Below, piece after piece: positions 41,945-52,697 of a stretch of 64,000 nt of DNA. The position numbers were made by a program, and so were the translations under genes. Each line of letters starts with the position of its first letter. The first letter of the stretch is position 1. The notes under the pieces are model-generated. The model worked only from the letters and a program-made list of their open reading frames with translations, was not told the origin of the DNA and ran no database searches. This DNA comes from Emydura subglobosa. Taxonomy: Eukaryota > Chordata > Testudines > Chelidae. The stretch spans positions 978,660-1,042,659 of the forward strand of contig ML680046.1 in assembly GCA_007922225.1 (NCBI GenBank), written 5' to 3'.

Positions 41945-42489
41945 GTTCTCGTAAGTATCCCAAGTGTTTTGGTTGCAGGGATAATACTAATATATTACTA
42001 GTCAAGAAGGGAAAAAAAATCAGTCGGTGGCTGTTGTTTCATGCAGGATGATCTCTTTAATGAAAATAGCTTCACAACAAAAATGCTAGCTTCCACAGCA
42101 ACCTTACCTCTCCACTGTGGAGAGAGCTGAGAAAGCATATGACACGATCACTTTGGAAATTAGAATTTGGATCACTAAGAAACTTATTATTGGTACTATT
42201 ATATTTTTTTGAATGTATCCAGCTGCTCTGTTCTAAAGATGAGGACAGAGAAATTATGCATGTTGGGAAAGTACTATAACTCCAGTTACAAATCCCTGGT
42301 GAAACAGCCTTTGGAAACTGATAAATTTTGAAGGAGCCTTGTTTGTTAGGTTCAGTAAGTGTTACATAAGTGGACAAATTTGTAAGCTTTTTACATGGGC
42401 TAGAAATATAAAACTGCATCAGCTTAAAATAATGTGCAGCTCCGATTCCCGTGAAACAATTATTGTTACTGCTTTCCCTCCTGCACATG
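41945..42489. other. No recognisable feature
   Basis: A 138-codon minus frame at 42072-42488 shows no family match I can name; composition is ordinary. Confidence 0.4.
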
Positions 42490-42645
42490 TTACAAAGAGG
42501 GGCTGTGGAATCCCCACCGCTGTAGATTTTTAAGAATAGGTTAGAAAAATATCTGTCAGGGATAGCCTAAATTTACTTGGTCCTTCCTCAGCATAAGATC
42601 TTGTGAGGTCCCTTCAAGCCCTATGACTCTGTGATTGTTTGCAAA
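42490..42645 (+). repeat. CR1-type 3' end fragment
   Basis: GGCTGTGGAATCCCCACCGC, TTTTTAAGAATAGGTTAGA and ATATCTGTCAGGGATAGCC, then AGGTCCCTTCAAGCCCTATG. This is a CR1 terminus from the 'GLVENP..EG.FKNRLDKH' codons to the end of the 3' UTR. Diverged. Confidence 0.7.
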
Positions 42646-44479
42646 ATATATTCCCCTTATACAGACATACTTAATCAATCTCCTAATACACATATTTTCT
42701 CTTGAAAATTAACATAGTGAAATCTCCCTTTGAACATTCTCTTTTCTGTATAGTATTGTCTTAATTTAATCTTATTTATTGTATGACCCTTTATTTATCA
42801 CACTGTCTGTTATAAATGTCAGGTTTTAGTTAATCAGGTTACATTCACATTTATATGCCTAGATTCCAATTGTCCCAGATCTCCCAACAACAAAGCCAAC
42901 ATCCTAACCACTAGACCACACAGTCTTCTTTGTATCAATACAGCTATATGTTACATATACTAGACACATGCACCTGTCGGTGGTTCAGTTGATTAATTTT
43001 TCTCCCCTTAAGTAAAGAAGATAAAGCTATAAGAGTGTGGCCTTTCTGTGAATGGCCATCAACCGTATTTAACTAATCCGGTCAATATTGATCACATAAG
43101 GCCTTAATGATGCATGTGCTAGCACAGACCTCTGCACTTGTGTAGACTCCCAATGAAGTTGGTGAAACTCTGCAGAACCCCAAGTTCTATGCTGGCAGTT
43201 TTCTATAGACAAGGTAGAATGTATGACAAATCACAGTCCAAGAGTCCAAGTCAATCAAAAATGTATCAGTGTTTTTTTCTTCTTCATCTATTAGCCATAG
43301 AAGCATACTGATATGGAGTTTCTATGTGAATGGTTCACAAAAATGATTTACCTACCCGTCTTCATCTAACTCAAATATCCTCACCCTTCCATCCTTACCA
43401 TTATCACCACTTTGAGAATTATTTGAAATGATACTGATTATGAGAAAAAAAATAACTTAAATGATGTTTAGAAAAATAGCAACCACCTGTATCCCTCAGA
43501 GGTAGGATATTTGTAATAAAAGCAAATGTTCTTCCTAGCCTGATGTATTTAATTCAGGTACTCTCTCTGTTTCATTGCCCAGAGAGTATATTAAAAAGAT
43601 GAACAGATGCACTAGTACATTTTTTTATAGAAGAATAAAAAACCTAGGATGCAAATGGGACATCTTAGTCTTTTTAATAAGTTAGGCAGCCTAGCATTAG
43701 TACATTCAATTTAACTTGTCTGGCCAGGGGAGTCTGTGGATTGATTACACGAGGTAGAGAAGTCCTCTGGCTTGAAATATAACAACTGCAGTATCAAGAG
43801 CTTCCTCTCTGATTAATTTATTAAGGTTGGAAATAACACCACACATAAAGTTCCTATATAGTGGCTCCAAATAGACAAGTCTAGGGAAAAGCTAAAGGCA
43901 AGTTATTAAGGGTTTTCTCTGCAGTTTAATGACTTGGGCTTGCCCTGATTTCCCAGCAGTTGGGCAATGTGATGAGCTAAAGTTTCATTTGTGGATTGGG
44001 ATACATTTGAAAAGCTAGCAAAATTCTTTGTGTACTTTTCCAGGTTCTGTCTTTCCACACCTACAGTTACTTGGGTGTCAAGGAGGAAGGTCACAGGCCG
44101 TTCTATCTCAGATATATCAGGCTGCATTCATATACTCCAGATGCTTTCATCCTCATTAACCTCCCTTTGCTAAGTTTCCAGGAATGCTTCCCTCTGTCAC
44201 ACACAATCAAGAGGTGCAGAAGGTGAAATAATCAAAGGCTAAGCCATTTTTGGATCAAATACAATTTGTTTGCTTCTTCCTTGTAACAGTTTATTCGTGC
44301 ATAACAGATTTTTTTTTAATTGAAAAATTAGATCACACCTGCAGGTCCTATTTATTATGCCTTTTAAATTGCATGGTTCTTATGTGACTCTTTGCCATGC
44401 TCTTTATGAGGTAAATGTTAACAATAAGCACCAGATTCCCCCAGATATAGTACTGCATATTATTCTTTATTGTTTGTTT
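42646..44479. other. No gene; one probable MIR scrap at 42.86-42.93 kb
   Basis: CCAACATCCTAACCACTAGACCA near 42896 (in parts CATCCTAACCACTAGACCA) is the reverse-complement MIR head. The rest is AT-rich and unrecognised. Confidence 0.4.
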
Positions 44480-45095
44480 TGCAGAAGTGCCCACAATATG
44501 CTATGACACTTTTCGGACATTCAGGAAGGGACAGTCCTGGCCGGAGGAGCTCATAGCCAATTGACAGATGGAGAAACAAGTAGACAGAAGTCAGGGAAGT
44601 GAAACAAGGGGATTTTCGGTACAAATTAAAAGGCTCATGGCAGAAGTGTGTTCTTAAGAGGGAATTAAAAGTGAGCAGGGTAATAGTGGTCTTTCAAATG
44701 AGTTCAGGGACGCTATACCATGCATAGAGGACCATGATCACTTATTAATTATTAATGATTAGCTGGTGGACAATACCTGAATATTGGTGGAACAGAGGCA
44801 AGCTAGGAGAGATATGAAACTTGACAAGGGAGAAAATATAGAGAAGAGCAAAATTATACAGAGCCTTAAAGAAAGCAAACTGAAGTTTAAATTAGGGAGA
44901 GAAGATGGAGACCAAGTGAAGGGATTCAAAGAGGGCAGCCCTGTGATCCAATGGACAAACCAAGAATATGACTTTGGATGTTGCATTTATGTGAACTAGA
45001 GATGGGCAATGTGTGTAAGTTTGGGTGGCCAAAAAGAAAGAGGTTGCAGTAGACGTGGTGGAACATAATGAAGATCTGAAAAAGCAATTTGGCTG
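44480..45095 (+). repeat. L2-like LINE 3' region
   Basis: GACAGATGGAGAAACAAGTAG, AGAGCCTTAAAGAAAGCAAA, GAAGTTTAAATTAGGGAGAG and CCTGTGATCCAATGGACAAA (each a separate part) follow the order of L2 3' sequences. Those are 'gccttgaa.g..a..aagaagtttgaactt', then 'ggagccagtgaaggg....aagg.gg.gtgacatgat'. Old and highly diverged, with no coding frame. Confidence 0.45.
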
Positions 45096-45214
45096 TAGGG
45101 ATGAGCCTAGTAGTTAATATCAATATTTCAAGCTTTATAATAAGTTCTGGTGTGCTTTATTCAACATAGTGTGTACTCCTCTAATGAATGAGAATTTGAT
45201 CTGATACAGAATTG

Positions 45215-45420
45215 ATATTTAGGACTTGTCTACACAAACATTTAGTTCACAGCAAGCTGGGTGTGAATCAACCCTATACCAGTCTGCTGCAATCTAACTG
45301 TCCACATGGACTCTGCTGAAATGCATTAAAAGTTCATTAATGGTTTTTGATCTAGTCCTGTTTAAACAGAGCTAGATCAAAGAGCATTAACACATCTCTG
45401 GTGTGCTGGCCAAGATGGTG
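45215..45420. mobile_element. MITE-like fragment (TTGTCTACAC start)
   Basis: AGGACTTGTCTACACAAACA starts it. The interior has a dyad of TGATCTAGTCCTGTTTAAAC and GAGCTAGATCAAAG. The right terminus is not defined. It resembles turtle hAT-like MITEs. Confidence 0.45.
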
Positions 45421-46139
45421 GCCATCATGTTAGCAGTGTGAGTCTTGCATGATACTGGTTTAAAATCAGTAATTTATTTCTAAGTGGACAACTACAAGCA
45501 GATTAGAGTTTTCCATAATATGAGATTAAAATATATGGGACTGAGTCACCATTCCAATGCTCCAGTTTTTGAGGCCAGTGAACTCAATTGATATTTAAGG
45601 GTGTTAAACTGATGTAAAACCAAAGTAACACAGGGTTGAATCAGGCCCATGTGGGTCTTTCCAGATGGTGAAGATTGAACTGTATGGAGTAAGTAGTAAT
45701 AGAGCATTGGCGTAAGACGTACTAATGAACTACCACTGAAAGAATTGTTGAGGTACTGACAGAGCCAATGCCGGAATCTAATTATAAACTCCTGTGTAGG
45801 AATATTTTTACTATCAGTCTTTGTTACACTTCATCTGCATAGTATGTTTCCTAAGTACAGTTTACTGTGCACTTTTTATAGAAATAAATTTCTTGTTTGT
45901 CTGGGATATACGATATTTATGTAAATTTGATTTGGATTTATAAAACATATAAGAAAATCCCTGCTCTGAGTTCAAGGAGTCCTTACAATAAATTAAAAAG
46001 ATATCACTTAAAAAATAGACCAGGAGCCAGTCCTCCCAGCAAAACATTATGAAAAATTAACCTAAGACCTGAAAGCCTAAACAGTACTCCCCTCTTACCA
46101 CAAATATCAGCCAGTTCTTTCCCTTATATCTACTCAAAG
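45421..46139. other. No recognisable feature
   Basis: Includes AGTGAACTCAATTGATATTT and GATGTAAAACCAAAGTAACAC, faint forms of a short sauropsid repeat ('gaggtcaatgg...ctgatttacacca'). Confidence 0.35.
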
Positions 46140-46470
46140 AGATAGGCCTTACACAAGGTCCCAAATATCAGCAAATTTTGGGTTACATTGCACCAAGAAG
46201 GAAGTGGGCAGAGCAGGCTGTAAAGCTGAGGATTCCTCATGGAAAATATCCCTGGCAGTGTTCTCTCTTTTCTCTGAGAAGGCTTCAGCTCCAGAGCCCC
46301 CAATGACGCTATGGTTCTATGACATGGGGAGAGAGGCGATCTTTCAAGCAGGCAGGTCCAAAGCTATCTTGACTTTGGAACTGACACTTTAAGCTCCACC
46401 CAGGAACCAATAGGCAGCTAATATAGATTCCAAAGTCTTTCTGTCAGGTGCTGTCATGGAGATACATTGC
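46140..46470 (+). repeat. L2/L3-like ancient LINE fragment
   Basis: TTGACTTTGGAACTGACACTT, here in parts, and CCAGGAACCAATAGGCAGCT correspond to 'tttgaactg.a..ttga...caccc.gaa.c.a..ggcagcca'. The plus orientation fits the L2-like segments elsewhere. Confidence 0.4.
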
Positions 46471-46575
46471 TTAACAAATCAAATTTTGCATTCTTCACCA
46501 GCTTCAGTTTCCAGTATTACATTATTATGTACTTTGAAAGTTTTCCCTTTCAAGGATCACCAAGTGCTGTACATA

Positions 46576-46899
46576 CAGTTGAACCTCAGAGTTACAAACA
46601 CCAGAGATACGAACTGATCAGTCTACCACACACCTCATTTGCAACCAGAAGAACACAATCAGGCAGCCACAGAGAAAAAGAAAAAGCAGACGCAGTAGAG
46701 TATTGTGTTAAACGTTAAACTACTAAAGGGAAAGCAGCATTTTTCTTCTGCATAGTAATGTTTCAAAGCTGTATTAAGTTTAATGTTCAGTTGTAAACCA
46801 TTGAAAGAACAACCATAACGTTTTGCTCAGAGTTACGAACATTTCAGAGTTACGAACAACCTCTATTCCTGAGGTGTTCATAACTCTGAGGTACTACGG
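46576..46899. mobile_element. TA-flanked mariner/pogo-type MITE, 324 bp
   Basis: Flanked by TA (46574-46575 and 46900-46901). The left end CAGTTGAACCTCAGAGTTAC and the right end, read inverted, CCGTAGTACCTCAGAGTTAT extend into ACACC. That gives an imperfect inverted repeat of about 28 bp. An internal AGAGTTACGAACATTTCAGAG adds a subterminal copy (cited as AGAGTTACGAAC). No transposase frame. TA duplication and these ends are typical of Tc1/mariner superfamily non-autonomous elements such as Tigger derivatives. Confidence 0.85.
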
Positions 46900-46901
46900 T
46901 A

Positions 46902-47624
46902 CATTAATAAATTAATCCTTAGTTAAACATTTTTAGGTTTCCCAATTTCTGCCTTCTGAATGTTTCGCTGCCTGACCAAAATGATGTAATAACATTATTT
47001 TTATATGGAATTTCCTATTTTTTTTTAAAGAAATCTCAAGTCAGTATAAAAATATATACACACAAACTAAAATAGATTAAAGATAGTGAAAATGCAGCAC
47101 TGTAGAGACTTATAAACTCTACTGCTTGAGACAATTCTGTTTTTCCTGGAACAAGGAAATATTATGAACTTCAATGAGGGTAACTGTGCTAAACTACATA
47201 GTTTAATCCACAGTTGTTTTGCATATGGGGCTGTTCAAAACAAATTGCAAGGATTATTTTTATACTGAGAAAAGTTTACTTCTTTCAATTTCCTCTTGCT
47301 CAAGGAGGGTTGAATCATTTTGTTTACTCAAATATTCCAGAAAAAATATAACTCAGGTAAGGATCAGCCATAGAAAATTTTAAAAAGTTGAAAGTTTCAA
47401 GTTCTTGGTCATTGAAAACTAGAGGTTGTGAGAAACAGTTATGTGTTCTTAAATATAGTATGTCACAAACAAGTAATCAAATTGGAATAAATACTTATGT
47501 TCCTTCATCAAATTCTTGGGAACTCAAAAAACATTTGAGAAAAAATTGTAAGGTCTTATCTAAAATAACCAATGTATATGGTCAAGGAGGGAGATGGAAT
47601 TACCTTGTTACACAGTATTAACAA
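46902..47624. other. No gene; possible upstream part of the next CR1
   Basis: A 77-codon frame at 47388-47621 lies where the CR1 thumb region would be but shows no clear motif. Confidence 0.35.
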
Positions 47625-48202
47625 CACCACTACTGGAGTGCTATGCCTATTTCTGGTGCTCATACTTCAAAAAAGACGTTGAAAAATTAAAAAGGGTTAA
47701 AAAAAAGAGCTCCAAGAATGATACAAGGTCTAGAAAACCTGCCTTATAATGAGCAATTCAAAAAGCTCAATATGTTTTTTAATCAAGTGAAGGTTAAAAG
47801 GTAACTTGATCACAATCTATAAGTATCTCCATGGGGAAGAGATTTCTGAAAGTAGAAGGCCCTTCAATCTAGCAGAATAAAAAAAAAAACATAATGAGAT
47901 CCAATGGCTGGAAGCTGAAACTAAGAAAATTCAGAGTAGAAATAAGGAGCTCAGTGAGGGTAATTAACCATGGGAAGAATTTACCTCCGGACATGGCAGA
48001 TTCTCCATCAAGTCTTTAAACCCAGACCAGATATCTTTTATTTACAGCTTTAAACCAAGACCAAATAGCTTTTAACTATATCTCAAGCAAAAGTTATGGG
48101 CCTGACACAGAAATTAATGGATGAGTGTCTTTGGCCTGTGTTATGAAGGAGGACAGAGTAGATTATTATGATGGTCCCTCAAAATCCATGAATCTATGAT
48201 GG
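47625..48202 (+). pseudogene. CR1-type LINE, old, C-terminal region
   Basis: LEYCACFWCSYFKKDVEKLK then KRAPRMIQGLENLPYNEQFK in the plus strand equals '[25 protein letters not shown]'. WVNHGKNLPPDMADSPSSLF-like sequence follows near 47970-48015. A 3' UTR ends AATCCATGAATCTATGATGG. Many stops. It is diverged from the other CR1s, with a long A run at 47878. Confidence 0.78.
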
Positions 48203-48978
48203 GAATATAGTGTGTCATTTCGTTAATGGACCGAAAACTTGCAGTTCACGTAGATTGGGGAGAAGGAACAGTCGATACAATCTGCCCATGAAAGAGATGA
48301 AGCTATGATAATGTTAATAAAATACTAATTATAGTTGGAGTATCATTTTAATAATGATAATTCAGATTATGTTAATATACTGTTCATTTTTAACATGCTA
48401 ACTACCTGTTAAAATTATATTAAATCAATGCGACATGTGGCTAGCTGTCATTAATTGTCCCTTGAATGATAAAATTGTTCATCTACTTGGCCAAGTTCCA
48501 TTTTCCTTGTTTTAATCAGTGGTTTACATTTTGAATTCATTCATGAGATAATAAAAAAATCTTTAATTAAAAATCTAATTTATTATTAATGATTTTGGAC
48601 CTTGATGATATAAGTAGAAGAAAAGAAAAAAAAAACCTAGGGATTACTTTAACCAATTTATTAAACACAGCAATAGTCACGTGCCATCTCCAATAAAGCT
48701 GCTGATGTGATCAATATCATTTCTGTTTACCAAGAACAAGCAAATAGCCCATGGCTGTGCAGTTATATTAGTTTCCTTTGTGATGAAAAATTGATTAGGA
48801 GATCCGCACAGAAATTATAGGAGCTGAAATTACTTTAGATGCAAGTTTGGAAAAATTACTTCCAGCTCTAATCAGAAATGACCAGGATAAGGGTTAATTA
48901 TTTAACAGGCTTTATTTGCCACATAAAATGCAGGTGGTTTTGGAGAGACACTGGGGAAATAGATACGGAAACAAAATC
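48203..48978. other. No recognisable feature
   Basis: AT-rich DNA with no gene or repeat recognised. Confidence 0.4.
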
Positions 48979-49485
48979 ATAATTATTTATTAGTAGTACT
49001 GTCAGTAGCACCTACGCACCTCAGTGACAGATCACGAGCCCATTATGCTAGGCACTGTACAAACAAATAACAAAAAGACATTCCTTACCCTAAATAGCTT
49101 GATGGTTTAAGTACAAGGCAAGAGATAACAGCTGGAAAGAGACAGCTGGGGAGTACCAGGAAGCAATGAGACAATATTTGTTGGCACGAGAGGCAGTGGT
49201 CTCAGCACACCAGCAGCTTAACCATTGTGAAGGGTGGTTGTGGGTTTTTTTTAGGTTTTGTTTGTTTGTTTGTTTGTTTTATTTTTTTTGGTAGGCTTCA
49301 AAGCAAAAGGGAGTTTTAATGAGGAATTTGAAGGGGAACAGTAAAGTGGCCTTGCAGATGTTTATGGGGAGTCTCTCCTAAGTATGTGGGATAGCATGAG
49401 AGAAAACACTGTGGACAGATCTGTCTGTTGCCAGCTCAAAGAGAGGCAGACACTCCTGTGTGAGGACTCTGGCTGCATTAAAGTA
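48979..49485 (+). repeat. L2-like LINE 3' region
   Basis: CCCATTATGCTAGGCACTGT, CATTCCTTACCCTAAATAGC, GGCAAGAGATAACAGCTGG, AGCAATGAGACAATATTTG, then GAATTTGAAGGGGAACAGTA and GATGTTTATGGGGAGTCTC. The same order occurs at 60505-60805. A (TTTG)6 microsatellite at 49255-49281 interrupts it. Confidence 0.65.
49255..49281 (+). repeat. (TTTG)n microsatellite
   Basis: Uninterrupted TTTG units within the L2-like repeat, followed by a T-rich tract. Confidence 0.9.
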
Positions 49486-49627
49486 GGCTGGATTTTAGTG
49501 ACAATGTGGTGGTCTCACATCATTCCTTTGGCTACCCTGGATGCTATACGGCCCAGGGTAAATGCTCTCAACACTGGGTAAATCTAGATGCTCAGCTGCC
49601 ATGGGAAAATTGACTCAGGCCTCAGTC

Positions 49628-49700
49628 TGGGCCTGATCCAAAGTCCACTGAAGACAGTGGAAGGAGTCTCATTAACTTGAATGGACTTTGGATGAGGAAC
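49628..49700. repeat. Palindromic short repeat (hairpin)
   Basis: GGGCCTGATCCAAAGTCCAC at the left pairs imperfectly with ATGGACTTTGGATGAGG at the right, with GACAGTGGAAGGAGTC between. It is a member of the short AAGTCCA / TGGACTT palindrome family also seen at 18755. Confidence 0.6.
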
Positions 49701-50609
49701 TCTATTCACTGTGGGATAGAGCATGGTGAACCATTATACAGATTTTGCAGTGGTGAGGGAGAGGCTACTGAATTTCCCTTTACCCTTGCATGTACTTTTT
49801 TACCCACATACTGGATGGGTAGAATTGCAGTCCGTACACTTACAGGATCAACTCCCTTATTATCCAGGAGCAGGATGAGGAAGAGACTAGATGGAGATCC
49901 ATGGCTCTGCCCCCATCTTTCATGCTGACCAGCTATTCAGGCCAAGATCGTGCTCCGGTTATAAAGCAAACATGCATGAATGGGGCGTGTGGTGATGGGC
50001 ATGGCAGTAAGGCTTGCCTAAGGGTGAAAGTAAAGTCTGCACGTCTCATGCTGTCACCGCAAATGGGCAGAGACCCCATTCCTTAGGATGTGTCTAAAGG
50101 CACAATCTAGCCCAATATATGGGCAGATATTCTTGGCTAGGTTAATGAGAGTCGATAATTCAGGGTGGATGTTGTTATTTAAATTCCCATATTTAAACAA
50201 TGTTGTTGCTTAAATAGCCTTCCTAAGCATGATTTATCTACTTTCTGAGTCTAACAAAGAATTCCAGAGATACTTGCCCAAGTTCAATATTTATAGGAAA
50301 TTGGAACATATGTAGGTCAGAACACAAGTGAATATTTATGAAATAGCAATTCAGAATGAATATAAAAAATCAGAAATTATCTCTAGAATGATTAATTTTA
50401 ATTTTAAAGCAAAATGTTGTAAATAACCATTACGACTGTCATTCATTTGGCAAAGTTTCTTCAGTTATTTGTTGTGTGAATCTGACTTTGTCAGCATTTA
50501 GCAGAGAGAGAGAGAGCACTCACATAAATTTCTCCTTCGTTGCTGAGTGACATTTTGAACATCTGGCTAGAATAAGCTGCTACTTGGTTTCTAATTATAA
50601 TTTATGATG
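49701..50609. other. No recognisable feature
   Basis: A (GA)n stretch near 50505 and AT-rich sequence; no gene. Confidence 0.4.
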
Positions 50610-50705
50610 TGATAACTGTCACAGACCAGGACCATATTGTACTAGGCACTCTACAGTCAAGGAACAAAAAGATTGTCCCTGCCCCAAATACTTACATATG
50701 TGCTG
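50610..50705 (+). repeat. L2-like fragment
   Basis: TATTGTACTAGGCACTCTAC, AAAAAGATTGTCCCTGCCCC and AAATACTTACAT match 'tgtgctaggcactgtac ... agacagtccctgccccaaagagcttacaat'. Confidence 0.7.
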
Positions 50706-51276
50706 AGGTATGACCAATTTGATCTGAACTTCTTGGCAAAAGTGCATCACCCCAGTGGAATAAGAATCAATTCTGTAATTTATCCATAACTAGGCTTGCA
50801 AGGATTAGATTTTTGTTGGGCAATGTCAATTCCCCCATAAGCACAAAAATGATGAAATGATATTTACATCAATAATAGAAATATACAGATAGGCAAAGTA
50901 AGAAAAATGCTGCTTAAGAACTTATTAGAGTCCCACCTTAACGTGAATAAAACATGTTGCATTGCTAGTTTTAGCAGTCATGAAGGAGAGGCACTGTTTA
51001 GTTAGCTTGAACTTTTTTAATCTTAACATCTAGTGTAATTAGATAATTATTGTCTGAGCATCCCCCACATAATTTCCTGCAACTGCAGAAATTTCAATCA
51101 ATAAAAAGGGGAAAAATACTTAAAGATAAAGATTGATATTATCCATCTAATTTATATACATATTGAATTTTACCAAGCCTATCCATAACAATCCAGAGTG
51201 TTCTATGTCACAGGAGTTTGTATATATAACTTTATGATATATATAAAAGACATAGCTATTTGTATGGGAATATACC
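50706..51276. other. No recognisable feature
   Basis: AT-rich gap. Confidence 0.4.
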
Positions 51277-52697
51277 ATAGAATCATAGAGTTGGAAGGGA
51301 CCTCAGGAGGTCATCTAGTCCAACCCCCTGCTCAAAGCAGGACTAACCTCAGCTATATCATCCCAGCCAGGGCTTTGTCAAGCCTCAGCTTAAAAACCTC
51401 TAAAGATGGAGATTCCACCACCTCCCTAGGTAACCCATTCCAGTGCTTCACCACCCGCCTAGGGAAAAACCTTTTCCTAATGTCCAATCTAGACCTCCCC
51501 CCCCTGCAACTTGAGACCGTTGCTCCTTGTTCTGTCATCTTCCACCACCAAGAACAGCCTAGCCTCATCCTCCCTGGAACCCCCTTTCAAGTAGTTAAAG
51601 GCCGCTATCAAATCCCTCCCCCCCCCCCCCCCATTCTTCTCTTTTGCAGACTAAACAAGCCAAGTCCACTCAGCCTCTCCTCATAAGTCCTGTGCTCCAG
51701 CCCCCTAATCATTTTTGTTGCCCTCCGTTGGACTCTCTCCAACTTGTCCACATCCTTTTTGCAGTGGGGGGCCCAAAACTGGACACAATATTCTAAATGC
51801 GGCCTCACCAATGCCGAATAGAGGGGAATAATCACTTCCCGTGACCTGCTGGCAATGCACCTCCTAATGCAGCCCAATATGCTATTAGCCTTCTTGGCAA
51901 CCAGGGCACACTACTGACTCATATCCAGCTTTTTATCCACTCTTACCCCCACGTCCTTTTTTGCAGAGCTGCTGCCTAGCTCGTCGGTCCCCAGTCTATA
52001 GCTGTGCATGGGATTCTTCCTTCCTAAGTGGAGGACTCTGCACTTTTCTTTGTTGAACCTCATTAGATTACTTTTGGCCCAATCCTCCAGTTTGTTTAGG
52101 TCACTCTATCCTATTCCTACCTTCCAGGGTATCTACCACTCCCCCTAGCTTCGTGTCATCCGCAAACTTGCTGAGGGTGCAATCTACCCCATCCTCCAGA
52201 TCATTAATGAAGATGTTGAACAAAACCGGCCCCAGGACCAATCCCTGGGGCACTCTGCTTGTGACCGGTTGCCAGCTAGACATGGAGCCATTGATCACTA
52301 TTCGTTGAGCCCTATGCTCTAGCCAGTTCTCTATCCATTTTATAGTCCATTCATCCAACCCATACTTCTTTAACTTGCTGATAATAATACTGTGAGAGAC
52401 CATATCAAAAGCTATGCTAAGGTCAAGGTATATCACGTCCACCGCTTTCCCCACATCCACAGAGTCAGTCACCTCTTCATAGAAAGCAATCAGGTTGGTT
52501 AGGCATGACTTTCCCTTGGTGAATCCATGTTGACTGTTCCTGATCATCTTCCTCTCTTCCAAGTGCCTTAAAATGGATTCCTTGAGGACCTACTCCATGA
52601 TTTTTCCAGGAATTGAGGTGAGGCTGACCAGTCTGTAGTTCCCTGGATCCTCTTTTCTCTCTTTCTTGAAGATGGGCACTATATTTGCTTTTTTCAT
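51277..52697 (-). mobile_element. CR1 LINE, young-type family, 5'-truncated
   Basis: The 3' end is at 51277 (ATAGAATCATAGAGTTGG on plus). The minus strand runs from the KKANIVPIF region (52697), through [42 protein letters not shown] and FADDTKLGG (52562-52101), [20 protein letters not shown] (51877-51608), to [20 protein letters not shown] (51568-51353). The catalytic FADD is intact, but frames are broken. A 15-C run at about 51617-51632 replaces the usual six to eight. It is closely similar to 21.67-23.49 kb. Confidence 0.94.

Noticed and set aside
31400..42000. Functional host gene derived from Gypsy or the DTDV/CXC relic
   Set aside because: Every segment has stops or frameshifts and foreign insertions, so domestication is not supported at this locus.
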